A stretch of DNA of 64,000 bases. Origin: Metallyticus violacea. Its lineage: Eukaryota; Arthropoda; Insecta; Mantodea; Metallyticidae. Below the pieces are notes generated by a model. It was not told the origin of the DNA, did not search any database, and saw only the letters and a program-made list of their open reading frames with translations. The DNA lies in contig CM060831.1 of assembly GCA_030762175.1 (NCBI GenBank), forward strand, positions 141,859,001-141,923,000. Reading direction: 5' to 3'. Both the position numbers and the translations under genes were made by a program. Positions within the stretch are counted from its first letter, which is position 1, and every line of letters starts with the position of its first letter. Positions 41,468 to 51,109 of this stretch are shown here, in pieces.

Positions 41468-42720
41468 CGACGGTAGGTCATAAGTTTCCGGCCTAATCAT
41501 TTTCTAGGCATGATAAAGTTAAAACTATATTTCACTTTTCTGTATAGTTAGCCTTTATTACAATACACCTCACATATTTGAATTAAATTACATTTAAATC
41601 CCCCCACCCTAAAATAGTTAGAAGTCTTGTCTGCAAAATGGGGATAAACAGCATGCATCACATCTTTGCCAAACTTAAATTTCCTTCCTTGACGGTCCTT
41701 CTTGAGTTTTGAGAAGAGGAAATAGTCAGTGGGAGCTAGATCTGGGCTGTTGAGTGGATGGTCCATATCCTTGAAGCCACATTTCTTCACAGCTTCCTTT
41801 GCAACAATAACTGTGTGAACAGGCGCGTTTTCGTGAAAAAGGTGCACACCAACACCCAGTTTTCTTCACCTTTTCTCTTCGATGGAAGCTCGTAGTCTGA
41901 GCAGCAGGCCAGCATAGTAATCCCATTTACTGTGATGTTCCTTTCCTTGAAGTCAATGAAGAGTATTCCTTCACAGTCCCAAAAGATTGTGACCATGATC
42001 TTATTGGTTGACTGAGTGACCCTGGCCTTTAGAGGCGGCGCTTTGCCAGGTTTACGCCACTACATTGATTCTCTTTTGGACCAAGGATCATAGTAGAGGA
42101 CCATAGTTTCATCTCCTGTATCGGTGGTTTGCAGAACTCCTCTCTCGTTACCACGTCAGAGCTCCAAAAATGCCTGACAAAAAATGACTCGTTGCTGCTT
42201 TAGGACTGAGGAAAGAAGTCAAGGCACTAACATTATTCATGTTTAAATCTTCATGAATATTTGGAGCGACTGTCGTTTGGGAAAGGTCCAACGTTGCTGC
42301 TATTTCTGCAACTCTTGAGCCGCCGGTCTTCCACAATTTCTCCTTCCACAAGAGCGATGTTTTCAGAGGTGAGCACCTCCAAGGGCCGACCTGCACTGTC
42401 TTCGTCTTCAATGCTTCTCGATCCATTCGAAAAAGTTTGACCCCATTCTTTTACGGTAGAATATGAGGGAAATGCTTCCTCATATACATCGTCTACTCGC
42501 TGTTTAATTTCATTTGGAGTAAGGCCTTCTTTTGTGAAGAACTTATTTACAGCTCGAAACTCCATTTTGAACATGTCACAATCTTCTACTCATAGCCTTC
42601 TCTATGCAACTATATCTGAACAACTGAACAGAGCGGAGCAGAAGTTACAGCTGCAACTATTTACTTAACAGATAAGGTATGACACAGATAAGAATTTTGT
42701 GAAGGCGATACGCCCGAAAA
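41468..42720 (-). mobile_element. Mariner element (SETMAR-type transposase), copy 1
   Basis: The left end after TA is CGACGGTAGGTCATAAGTTT, matching the terminus of the copy at 58,261. The right end is eroded and runs into a SINE-A. On the minus strand the N-terminal FTKEGLTPNEIKQRVDDVY (helix-turn-helix, 42,510-42,550) and SIEDEDSAGRPLEVLT linker are readable. The first catalytic block reads DTGDETMVLYYDP (about 42,090). The second reads FHENAPVH (about 41,830), where the usual aspartate of HDNAPVH is a glutamate. The third is SPDLAPTDYFLF (about 41,725). Frameshifts at about 42,250 and 41,900 break the frame, so it is inactive. Confidence 0.8.
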
Positions 42721-42727
42721 AGCCATG

Positions 42728-42960
42728 GACTCTGGCCGAGGTTGGGGTTATGGTGCCAGCAGGGGGTCCTTAAACTTATGTATGGAAGACTGAATGAAAC
42801 GAACGGCAAATGCCGAGGAGGTACCCTAAACTTGGGCCTGGAACGTTTTCTTTCTTTAAAAAAATATGCCTTCCCAGTTTATCGTCTCATGTATCACCAC
42901 TGTCCACTGCCATGGGGCCTCAGTAGTTAAAACGGACGTTAAACACTATTTTAAAAAAAG
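42728..42960 (+). mobile_element. SINE-A copy, head damaged
   Basis: It begins TCTGGCCGAGGTTGGGG and quickly loses the tRNA-like head and B box. The body from GGCAAATGCCGAGGAGG to GGACGTTAAACACTATTTT is clear. It abuts the eroded right end of the mariner copy. Confidence 0.75.
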
Positions 42961-43061
42961 TAATGATGGCGTAAATAGTGCATTAGACCTATTTAGCTTT
43001 CACCTTCTGAGAGGAAGGAAAAACTCCGAAGAGAACCTTACTCGTACAGATTTACTTGAGG

Positions 43062-43322
43062 GTCACGGATAGCCGAGGTCGTTAAGGCGCGGATTTTTGA
43101 GCTGCCAATCTGGGGTTCATTCCCTCCAGGACCATCCTCCCTGACTCAGGTGTTTTCCAGTTTTCCTCAGTCCTCATAAATGCCAAATGCCGGCAAGGTA
43201 TTGTAAAGTTTCCTTCCTTAGAAAATACTCCCTCCCAATTTGTCATTTTGTCTCATGTATCATCAATGTCCACCGCCTGTAGTGCTTCCGTAGTTAAAAC
43301 GGGCGTTAAACACCATTAAAAA
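43062..43322 (+). mobile_element. SINE-A copy
   Basis: Head AGCCGAGGTCGTTAAGGCGC, B box region GGGGTTCATTCCC, body with a deletion in the GGTACCC...GGCCTGG part, and 3' domain CACCGCCTGTAGTGCTTCCG. It lies about 100 bp from the previous SINE-A in the same orientation. Confidence 0.8.
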
Positions 43323-44329
43323 TGTTTTGGATGTGTCAGAGCATATAGAAGAGATGATTGCACGCGAGCGTCTTTCAGCCAATGTACGGTCCCATTGATG
43401 CCTTATTCACACTTAATAGATAGTTTTAAAGCATGGTGTTCAGAAACTTAATAACTAATAGTTTTTTCTCCTACGTTAATTTTTTATAATTCCTCTCATC
43501 TCTGCTTTGATTCGATTAGGGATCTAGGAAGCCTATGCTCATGCGTTTTCTTGTTCACTAATGGCGGTTAGTACAAACTGTAAAAATGGCGATATTTCGT
43601 GATCTGCGAATTCAAAATATAAAAGGAGCTTGTCATTATCTAACGGAGCTTAACACAAAAAGAAATAAAAAGGTGGCTCGGAATCAATTTTCAGAATTTT
43701 GTTGCGAACGAAATTACTAAGATTGAACAAACAACGAGCGATGAAGAAATTGTAGGTATATTAGAGGAATGGGGTTATAATATGAAGAAAAATAATTTTA
43801 CAAATACTCAATAATTACATTAAGGGCAGGTTGTATAACGTTAACTCGAATTTAGAGCATAAAATTAACCATGTTTAACTTGGAATATTTGATTGTATAA
43901 ATATTAATCTAAGATTATATTGTCTTAATCTCAAATTAAATCTAACTCGCGAAATTTCACGATTTAAAGCACTTACTAGAGTTAAGTGATTGTTAAATAG
44001 AGCATTTCCCTCAGTACAGAAGCATAGTAACTTCATTCGTATATAAAATGTGAGTAACGTTTACTTTAATTTCATTTAGATAAAGTTTCTTCAAATTTTC
44101 ACTTTTCATTTCCGCGTAATAATAGACAGAGTTGCGCTCAATTAGAGGATATGCAAGGCTAACCTTACAAGCGTTATATTGTACAGATTTATGATTATTC
44201 CGACATTTCATCGTATGATGAATTTCATTGTGCACCTCGTAATATTTTATGACAGAAATTTTTTCATATTTGAACTGAATGACAAATAATTCAAAATGCG
44301 ATTTCGCCAAGGAAAAGATGTCGAAGAAC
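43323..44329. other. Intronic stretch, probably part of a DNA transposon
   Basis: Plus-strand reading at 43,690-43,810 gives NFVANEITKIEQTTSDEEIV then GILEEWGYNM, a short acidic frame ending in a stop. It might belong to the Harbinger-like remnant that follows, but this is a guess from proximity. Confidence 0.3.
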
Positions 44330-44700
44330 TGGTATAAATGTTCCGTCCCCGATTACAATCACAAACTAATTGAAATCGTGTTTTGAATTCGATGTTCATG
44401 ATATTAATCACTTTAAGGTTCTATGCGACAGGGAGCTTACAAACGGTTATTGGATATATATTAAAGTGCAGAAAGGTACGGTCAGCAGAACCATCCATTA
44501 AGTTACTAGAGTAATTCCAGCTCTTAGGCATCAGCTAATTAAAATACCAACCGAAGAGGGTGATGTACGGAAAGTGATGCTAGGCTTGTATAATATTCGG
44601 AACCTTCCTGTTGTTTTGGGATTTATGGACTGCAAACACATAGGGATGATAATGCAGAAGTCTTAAGAAAAGAATTATATCCTTTGGCAATTTCCTCCAT
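44330..44700 (+). mobile_element. PIF/Harbinger transposase fragment
   Basis: Plus strand in two frames: LRFYATGSLQTVIGY (about 44,418-44,462), then VTRVIPALRHQLIKIPTEEG and, shortly after, GLYNIRNLPVVLGFMDCKHI (to about 44,641), then DNAEVLRKE (about 44,650). The order and spacing match HARBI1-like transposases: the RFYATGS helix, the P-x-x-x-GF-P-x-V-x-G-x-x-D-C-x-H-I block with the first catalytic aspartate, and the N-A-E-V-x-R-x-x-K block. The later catalytic regions were not found. Stops and a frameshift make it a relic. Confidence 0.65.
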
Positions 44701-45162
44701 GTACTTTCTGTATCTTTATTTGAGATCGAATCTTTTTCTTTTTTTATTATTCTTTTCAATTTTTTTCTGATATTTTAGCATCAAATCAATAATATCCTTC
44801 TCAGGCTATCTAGAATTTGCCGCTTGCATTCGCTTTGACTATTCCTTATGCATGTTTGAAGACGAGGCGGAAAAATTAATAATTATTGATTTTCTCAGGT
44901 CAAACAGTTGCGAATCAACTCGCTCTAAACACGGATTTCTCTTTTGTTTTGCGACGTTGCCATAAGTTTGACGGTCAGTGTAAATTCGAGATTACATAGT
45001 CTGAGGTTATTTTTATGCGACAGAAATGATGACTAACCTTTAGTTACCTTTTAAATTACAGTTAAAAGTAATCTCCAGTTAGCTACTTTTTTACCAAAAA
45101 ATGGCATCGTTCTGGCATTGAATTATCTTATAGAATCCCTCTCTTGCTTATTATTTTGCTTG
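44701..45162. other. Intronic stretch, nothing recognised
   Basis: AT-rich sequence that may include the 3' part of the Harbinger-like relic. Confidence 0.3.
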
Positions 45163-45237
45163 GGTAATTTAATTGAGCTTTCAAACTCATGCTTGTTGTC
45201 ATGACAACAAACATTCGTTAGCCTCAATTAAATTACC
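45163..45237. repeat. Nested palindrome
   Basis: The outer arms GGTAATTTAATTGAG and CTCAATTAAATTACC pair perfectly over 15 bp. An inner perfect palindrome TTGTTGTCATGACAACAA sits at 45,193-45,210. The whole could extrude as a cruciform. It is probably a small inverted-repeat transposon or the end of one. Confidence 0.75.
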
Positions 45238-45319
45238 GAAAAATTATCAGGGTGGTATTACTGAAGAAAGTGCCTTTATTCCCGCAGATTCCCATTGCGC
45301 AAGGCACAACGATCGCACA

Positions 45320-45530
45320 GTTGCGAGCTACTCTGAGCTTTATGTAGAACGAATTTTTATGTACGATTCATATGTGAAAACGAATTCTTTCACACAAGTA
45401 ATAAGACGGTTCGTAAAAAAAAATAAAAAAAAATAAAATATCCTGGTAATTATGTTCCAAGTAGAAATGCAGTTTGCCAACTTAATAGAAACGATTTTCT
45501 CAATAGCAAGAAATGCATTCTTATGGAAGG
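45320..45530 (+). mobile_element. Transposase helix-turn-helix fragment
   Basis: LYVERIFMYDSYVKTNSFTQ then VIRRFVKKN, then after a simple A-rich run YPGNYVPSRNAVCQL. The pattern (R-x-F-x-Y-x-S-Y-V-x-T-x-S-F, R-R-F, F-P-G-x-x-V-P-S) is the first helix-turn-helix of the insect Tc1/mariner transposases also seen at 33,260. The A-rich run interrupts the helix region. No catalytic domain follows. Confidence 0.5.
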
Positions 45531-45646
45531 AAAGTTAGACCAAAATACAGAAATTTCCTACGCGGTATTCGGCAATATATTTTATGCTTTCACTAAAAAT
45601 ATAATTACTAAAATAAAAATGCTAATTTTACACGGGGGGACTCTTG

Positions 45647-45933
45647 ATTTGATTTATTTACGAACGCTCTTTAATATCTCAGGTCATCAGTCTCATTCTA
45701 TTCAGAGCGTGAAACGGCCGATAAATTTTGCCAGAAGCCTTTTCTTTTAGGCTTGAGTTTCTTTTACGTGCCGTAAATGTACGACACGGGACCCATGGTT
45801 TTATTTCCCTTCCGAAGGAAGTCATATATAGGATTTGTACACCCGAAAAAAGTCGTCCATTCTGGCCGGGATTGTACCCGCGTTCTTGGGTCTACGAGGC
45901 AAGTATGGTTACCAATAGACCACCAGGACCGAC
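45647..45933 (-). mobile_element. SINE-B copy, minus strand
   Basis: The inverted tail (ATTTGATTTATTTACG), body (TCTCAGGTCATCAG, TTCCCTTCCGAAGGAAG) and head (GGTTACCAATAGACCACC, AGGACCGAC) are present. A 7-bp GACTCTT lies on both sides (45,639-45,645 and 45,931-45,937), a possible short target duplication. Confidence 0.8.
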
Positions 45934-45939
45934 TCTTCT

Positions 45940-47020
45940 TCCCCAATGAGCAGACGCGTTCTGGAAGACCGTAACTCAAAAAGCCTCACTGTAGATATTT
46001 ATTGCGCAAGAGATATTGAAAGAACCTGAACGGTATCTGAGTAATTTAAATATCTGCATACGCCCTAAACTAATTGAATAGAATTGTAATATAAAATATA
46101 TTTTGTTGTCCTTTGTATGTCATAGTATCAGCAGAGATTTTATACAGAAGCTATGTAATCGCAGCTGTTTACTTTTTGTGTGATAAGGAATTTTATTTCT
46201 AACAAAGTCTGACAACCGATAATGCATTATCATTCACAAAAACTGAGATAGGTTGTTAACCATAAACGTCTACACAGTCTCGTAGCAAAGAGCGACTGTC
46301 AATTATTTTCTCTGGGCTCCTTAGTTAAGCCTTACATTATGGAATGAAGATGAACGTTTGCACTCTTGCCCATCCCTTCTGTTGACCTTGACCCTGTGCT
46401 GTCACAAGACAGGAATTTACCCGCACCCCGCATTACATACACTCCTACTTTTTTTTAGGATAGCGAATCTATAAGGTCATTCACAGAAGTAAATGCTGCT
46501 GTGTATGTATGAGCATGCAACATGCTTGCTATAACAAATGACGATGCTGTCATTAAGACGCACAGCGGTGTTACGCTTTTATTTGCTGAGCTGTCCATGG
46601 AAACTGTTCAAGTAGTACATTTGAAAAGTAAGGCATCAACTCATAAAAATGAACTCACATATGCGAGGGATGAAATAGGTGCAAAAATTTATATTAGCAT
46701 TCATTAGTATTTATTAATGTCGCCTTATCACAGTTAAGAAAGTTCGTTTGCAAATTGTTTTGCCTTCCATAAGAAATTTTTTCCATAAATAATGACTTGA
46801 AATTGACAATTGCTGGTTGAAAATGAAAATAATTTTGTCATATTATGTTTTAAAGTTAGTGTAAATATACAATTCTAATTCTATTGTAATCAATTTATAT
46901 TCGTAAATATACATAACTTAACTAATATCACTTTTTGAAAATAATCTGAAATAATAGCAACAAAATAATAAAAATGTTAACACCTCAAAACAGTTCTAAA
47001 GATGCAGTCCTTGAACATTT
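45940..47020. other. Intronic stretch, nothing recognised
   Basis: AT-rich sequence. A 61-codon plus-strand frame at 46,522-46,707 has no recognised motif. Confidence 0.35.
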
Positions 47021-47087
47021 TTAATAGTATTTTAACACCCGTTTTAACTACTGAGGCATCACGGGGGACGAGCACTGATGATACGTG
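47021..47087 (-). mobile_element. SINE-A fragment (3' domain), minus strand
   Basis: TTAACACCCGTTTTAACTAC, then TGAGGCATCACGGG and CACTGATGATACGTGA: the inverted 3' domain only, ending in a T run at 47,090-47,099. Confidence 0.75.
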
Positions 47088-47239
47088 AATTTTTTTTTTC
47101 AATATTCCTCGTAGTTGAATTTAATACCACAATGCCATAATATTAAAAAATTTTATGGAAAAATGTTGATAGCATTGTTATATTTAGCATAAATTATATT
47201 TTCTATTCGTTTTGATATCCTATGTCTCAGTCTGTGTTA

Positions 47240-47430
47240 TATAAAAGGCCACACTTCGCTACTGACCTTATTCCCGGACATAGCTCCTAGTGACTTCTTA
47301 CAGAAGTTAAAAATTAGGCTGGGAGAAAACAAAATGTTATCTTATGAGGAATGCAGTCAATTATTTTGCCGAGTTTTACAAAACGTGTTTTTACGATGGG
47401 AGAAATTAATAATTCAGAGGATCAAAATCC
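47240..47430 (+). mobile_element. Possible mariner C-terminal fragment
   Basis: The plus strand reads FPDIAPSDFLQKLKIRLGEN, resembling the SPDLAPSDFFLF...L block with the last catalytic aspartate, then a helical stretch ending FLRWEKLIIQRI, like the mariner C-terminus (W-x-x-R-x-x-x-C-I). It lies 150 bp from, and in opposite orientation to, the mariner copy at 47,574, and is a separate insertion. Confidence 0.45.
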
Positions 47431-47573
47431 CTGAAATAGCGTTAGTTGATTATTTAAATATAAGAGAACGTGTTACATATTTAGCCCAAAACATATTACT
47501 TAACCAAGTGAACATAAATACAAGCATTTTTCTGGGTAAGAATTAAACTCCACATCTGCACTGAGTCAATATA

Positions 47574-48781
47574 CGACGGGCGTTCAAAAAGTTTTGCAAT
47601 TGTCACTCTAGAGTCCAAACTAAGGACTGAATTCAAAAACTTGTCCTCACATTCCTTCACAGTACTTTCCATCTCTTTCCACACACTGTTGTAGACGGCG
47701 CAACCACTTGTCAAAAGCGCTACGGTAATCGAACTGAGATATTGTCAACAGAGCTGAATTTGTAGCTTGAGCAAAGTCTTGCACTCGTTTAAAAGGTTTT
47801 CCAGCAAGATTACACTCGAGGAAACGACCAGAGGTCGCACTGTGCAAGGTCGGAGCTGTAGGGTGGATGATCAAGCAACTGAACTTTGGCGACTTCCAGT
47901 TTCTTCAAATTTGCAACTGTTCCATGAGGAGACGCTTTGTCGTGCAGAAGCTACAGCCTTGAAGTTCCTGTCTGAACGTCACCGTCTCAGCTCTTCAAAC
48001 AAAGTATTCAAAATATCCATAGTATTCTCCATTCATTCTGGCATACAGTCAACCATTGATGGTCCTTCATATGAGTGAACATTTACTTCCGAGAACTAAG
48101 ATCGTGTAGAAGAATAACTGGTCTCATTTACCCACGGCAGTTCTGAGTTTTATTTGGGGTAGTATAGCCAACTTTCATTATCAGTGCATATCTGTCAAAC
48201 GTTTCCTTTTACATTCCTTTCTCCTCTTCTTCTCTTCATTGGTTAGGGAATGTGAAATTCATTTTTGTACAGATTTTTCGCAGCTTCAGATGTTCATGGA
48301 GCATACCTTCAATGCTGCAACATTGATAACCATTTCCTTACTTAGTATTTCAACAGTAATATGTCCATCTTCCTCCAACAAGTCCTCATTTCTGGAATTT
48401 TTGCCTTGTTCACAGCTTTCCGAGGCCTGCCAGAGAGAGGATTGTCTTTCAAATTCTCTCGCCCTTCTTCAGTGATCAAATCCATCTTGCATGGTACCCA
48501 TTGAACACACTTGATCACCATGAACAGCTGCCAAGTGCTCGAGGTCCCTTTTCTTTTTCGCTCTTTCACTTGAAAATGTAGAATGAAAAAAAATTTTAGA
48601 AATATTTACGAATTTTCACCAGCCTTTGACACAGGACTGAACTCAACAGACAGTACGACAGTGACTATGTTTAAACTTGCACTTATAGATATTTTGGTTG
48701 CTTAAGGCTCATTGTTGCCAGCGATATTAGTTACATTATTTCCAATAATACTAGGTTAGTTGCACAAATTTTTGAACCTCG
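47574..48781 (-). mobile_element. Mariner element with both inverted ends, 1,208 bp, inactive
   Basis: Ends: CGACGGGCGTTCAAAAAGTT at 47,574 and the complement of CGAGGTTCAAAAATTTGTGC at 48,781, each next to TA. On the minus strand the DNA-binding linker RENLKDNPLSGRPRKAVNKA and MRTCWRKMD-like second helix (48,370-48,500) and the C-terminal FDYRSAFDKWLRRLQQCVER (47,700-47,730) are readable; the centre is frameshifted. The element ends 138 bp before the host gene's second coding exon. Confidence 0.75.
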
Positions 48782-48919
48782 TAGCAAAAGTAAAACCAAT
48801 GATTGTTATTATAAATGGGAGGAATTAAAATCATAAATTTATAAATCGATTATATATGAATAATCGAAAACTAGCGAGAGGCATTAAACGCACTTAATAA
48901 CTGATTATTTTGTTTACAG

Positions 48920-49090
48920 AGGCGACGCGGCAGGTAGAAGATGTCATAAAAGGTGATCAGTTTGTGCTCAGCATGAAGCACATCAAACCACGTCGACGTC
49001 TTCGCGGCAGTGTCGAGACGCTCTTCGCTGTGGACTTCCCTGGTTCACAGCAAAAGTTCGTCCTGATGTTGGATCGACGGTCCAAGAGGG
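48920..49090 (+). CDS. Coding exon 2, probable thrombospondin N-terminal (laminin-G-like) domain
   Basis: The acceptor TTTGTTTACAG ends at 48,919; the exon is 171 bp (57 codons, phase 1 at both ends); the donor is GGG|GTAAGCT (GT at 49,091). Joined to exon 1 it continues ...SLDQ|EATRQVEDVIKG, then VLSMKHIKPRRRLRGSVETL and FAVDFPGSQQKFVLMLDRRS before KR and the next junction. An amphipathic strand, the basic RRRLRGS turn, then alternating beta-strand residues (FAVDF, KFVLMLDR) resemble the opening beta-strands of the N-terminal domain of thrombospondins, secreted calcium-binding matrix glycoproteins with EGF and type 3 repeats further on. Codon use and GC are clearly distinct from the flanking repeats. 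The exon itself is strongly supported; the family name is a recall-based inference, with other laminin-G-type secreted proteins as alternatives. Confidence 0.72.
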
Positions 49091-49424
49091 GTAAGCTAAC
49101 CTAAGTAGATATACAGTCAATTCGGCTGGGACTTCCGCTTCTGAAACTGCTGTTAGTGTTAAAAATATACAAACCTTCCGGGATTAATTATGCCAATCTA
49201 CTTCCTTTTCCTGCCCATTATATCACAGGATAAGTGTGGTTACCGTTAAAGCAAGTTAATGACTCGAAACCGTATTGCAAAATGTTCGGAAAAATTAATC
49301 ATTGCAGCAGTGTCCTAGAAAGTATATGTTGATAAGATTTAATAAAATATTTTATTGTTGGTTTAGTTAAGTACATTTTAACAACTAATGTAATATGAAA
49401 TAATTTAATATGAATTTAAAATAC

Positions 49425-50240
49425 ATATTTTATATATTTAAAAGTTGGACCGAAAAACAACAATAATGTGCAGTATGATGTTCTGTAAACACACGTGACT
49501 CACATACATTATGATAGCGTTGCTACGTGACAGGTAAATCAACAGTGAACAAATGAAACCAAGATTATCGTAAATCAACAATGAACAAATGAAACCAAGA
49601 TTATCGTATGATGTTTTGTAAACAGACGTAACTCACATTACGTTATGCTAACGTTGCTGCAACAAAATGGAACCAAGATTATCGTTTGAACATCGGAAAG
49701 CAATTTTGAAGTGGTATTGGAAAACCGAGAATGTTGTTGAAGTTCAAAGGCAACAGAATTGATCCGCCAACGCGAATAACAATTGCATGCATTCGAGAAA
49801 AATTTGAGACTCAATGATACCGAATGCGATGTTCACAAGGGCATATCTGGAAGATCTCGCACAGCCCCGCGTCCTCAGCTATAGTTTTGGAACGTTTTGA
49901 GCACTCATTCGAAGAGGTCCGATTGAGTTACCACCACGTTCTCCGGATCTAACTCCGCTGGATTTCTACCTATGGGGAACTCTTAAGGATGTTGTATACC
50001 GTAGAAAACCAGCTACAGCACTGTGGGAAGAAATTGAAACGGCATATGCTGCAATCGTTGAGGACACTTTCGCAAACGTTACTCAATCAGTAGTTCAACG
50101 TACTCAGAAGTATATCGACGCCGATGATGAGCATTTTGAGCAACTGTTGCAACTGTAAAAGTCTAAGATGATTAGTGCTCATCACTTTCTCTTTGAATTT
50201 AGTTTTGGTATGTTAACATAGATTTACTTTGCTTGAACTT
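49425..50240 (+). mobile_element. Internally deleted Tc1/mariner element, longer sibling of the 19.1-kb copy
   Basis: The plus strand reads LSFEHRKAILKWYWKTENVV and EVQRQ (about 49,680), decays in the middle, then gives LPPRSPDLTPLDFYLWGTLK (about 49,925-49,990, last catalytic region) and DVVYRRKP. After that the C-terminal helices follow (EEIETAYAAIVEDTFANVTQ, then QRTQKYIDADDEHFEQLLQL) and a stop at about 50,157. The first and second catalytic blocks are deleted. A 36-bp tandem duplication lies in the 5' non-coding part (49,535-49,606). The right terminus (TTTTGGTACC...) dissolves into a TC microsatellite; the left terminus is lost. Confidence 0.7.
49535..49606. repeat. 36-bp tandem duplication inside the Tc1/mariner element
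   Basis: TAAATCAACAGTGAACAAAT..., 36 bp ending GATTATCG, is repeated directly with one difference (AGTG/AATG). The sibling element at 19.1 kb has a single unit. Confidence 0.9.
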
Positions 50241-50254
50241 TGTATACATTTTGG

Positions 50255-50257
<3 letters not shown>

Positions 50258-50293
<36 letters not shown>

Positions 50294-50316
50294 TACACAC
50301 ACACTCTCACTCTCTC

Positions 50317-50348
<32 letters not shown>

Positions 50349-50358
50349 CCTCCCTCTT
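50258..50358. repeat. (TC)n-rich microsatellite
   Basis: TC units interrupted by ACACACAC and TGTCTG segments. It lies at the right end of the preceding transposon. The frame across it (a serine/leucine run) is not a gene. Confidence 0.92.
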
Positions 50359-50589
50359 TAAATACAAAGTTTTACATCATTGAATCAGTGTTGAAAAATC
50401 TACTTGTTTGGTCAGTTGCAATTGTATACTCCTTTTTTTAAAGGGGTAAGGAAAAATGTTTAACTATAGAAAAATAAGTGTTCTATATGCTAAATATAGA
50501 ATCTACTCAAAATACTATGTGTAAGGCTAAAAATACAGGTACTCTCATACGTAATGTCGGTTTTAAGTAAATATTTATTTGAAATGCGT

Positions 50590-50890
50590 TCTGACAAAAA
50601 ATCAGTTTTCAAAGTATGAGTAGAGGCCATTATCTTCTATATCCTTGAGCTATGGTACCAGGTCTTACATTTTGGGGCGAAGAATTTGATGACACCAATT
50701 TCCATGTTTCTCCACTCAGAAAATGGGTCATGGATTGAAACAAATAAAAATCTGAAGGCGCAAGTACAGTACTATAAGCTGGGTGTTGTATTTTTTTTTC
50801 TTTCATTTCGTGGATTTTTTCCACGGTTGTTGGAGCGATATGGGGTCTTGCATTGTCCTCCTGCAAAAAATTCTTATTTCCATTAACTAA
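50590..50890 (-). mobile_element. Mariner C-terminal fragment
   Basis: On the minus strand: MQEDNARPHIAPTTVEKIHE with the second catalytic aspartate (Q-D-N-A-R-P-H pattern, here EDNARPH), then IQHPAYSTVLAPSDFYLF containing the last catalytic aspartate in a slightly altered SPDLAPSD context. It starts abruptly near 50,890, so the N-terminal two thirds are missing. Confidence 0.7.
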
Positions 50891-51029
50891 TGCTAGGTAC
50901 CTTTTGTCTCAAAACGGCTTTCTTGATCTGGGACCGCTACTTCTCCATCAGGTTAACTACCCAACTGTCATCACTATGCTGGGTGGACACCGTTCCAGGT
51001 CTCCTCGTCTTAGAAAATTTCTAAGCATG

Positions 51030-51095
51030 TACCGGGTATGAACCAGGGAACACTCGGCCAGCAGTAAACAATGCTAACCACTAAATCAAGGATAG
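51030..51095 (-). mobile_element. Possible tRNA-derived SINE head (SINE-D)
   Basis: On the minus strand TTTAGTGGTTAGCATTG (A box) is followed by CTGGTTCATACCCGG (B box) at tRNA-like spacing. The surrounding body is not that of SINE-A or SINE-B. A single copy in this window; a tRNA pseudogene is the alternative. Confidence 0.4.
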
Positions 51096-51109
51096 GTTGC
51101 CTGTGCAGG

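Larger units (their letters stand above)
5077..48919 (+). other. Intron 1, about 43.8 kb, filled with transposons
   Basis: Bounded by GTAAGT at 5077 and TTTACAG ending at 48919, with matching phases on both sides. The DNA between holds the SINE, mariner, LINE, LTR and foldback copies listed separately. I found no additional in-phase exon inside, but a small one cannot be excluded by eye. Confidence 0.65.

Noticed and set aside
50229..50441. Serine/leucine-rich reading frame
   Set aside because: It is the translation of a TC microsatellite.
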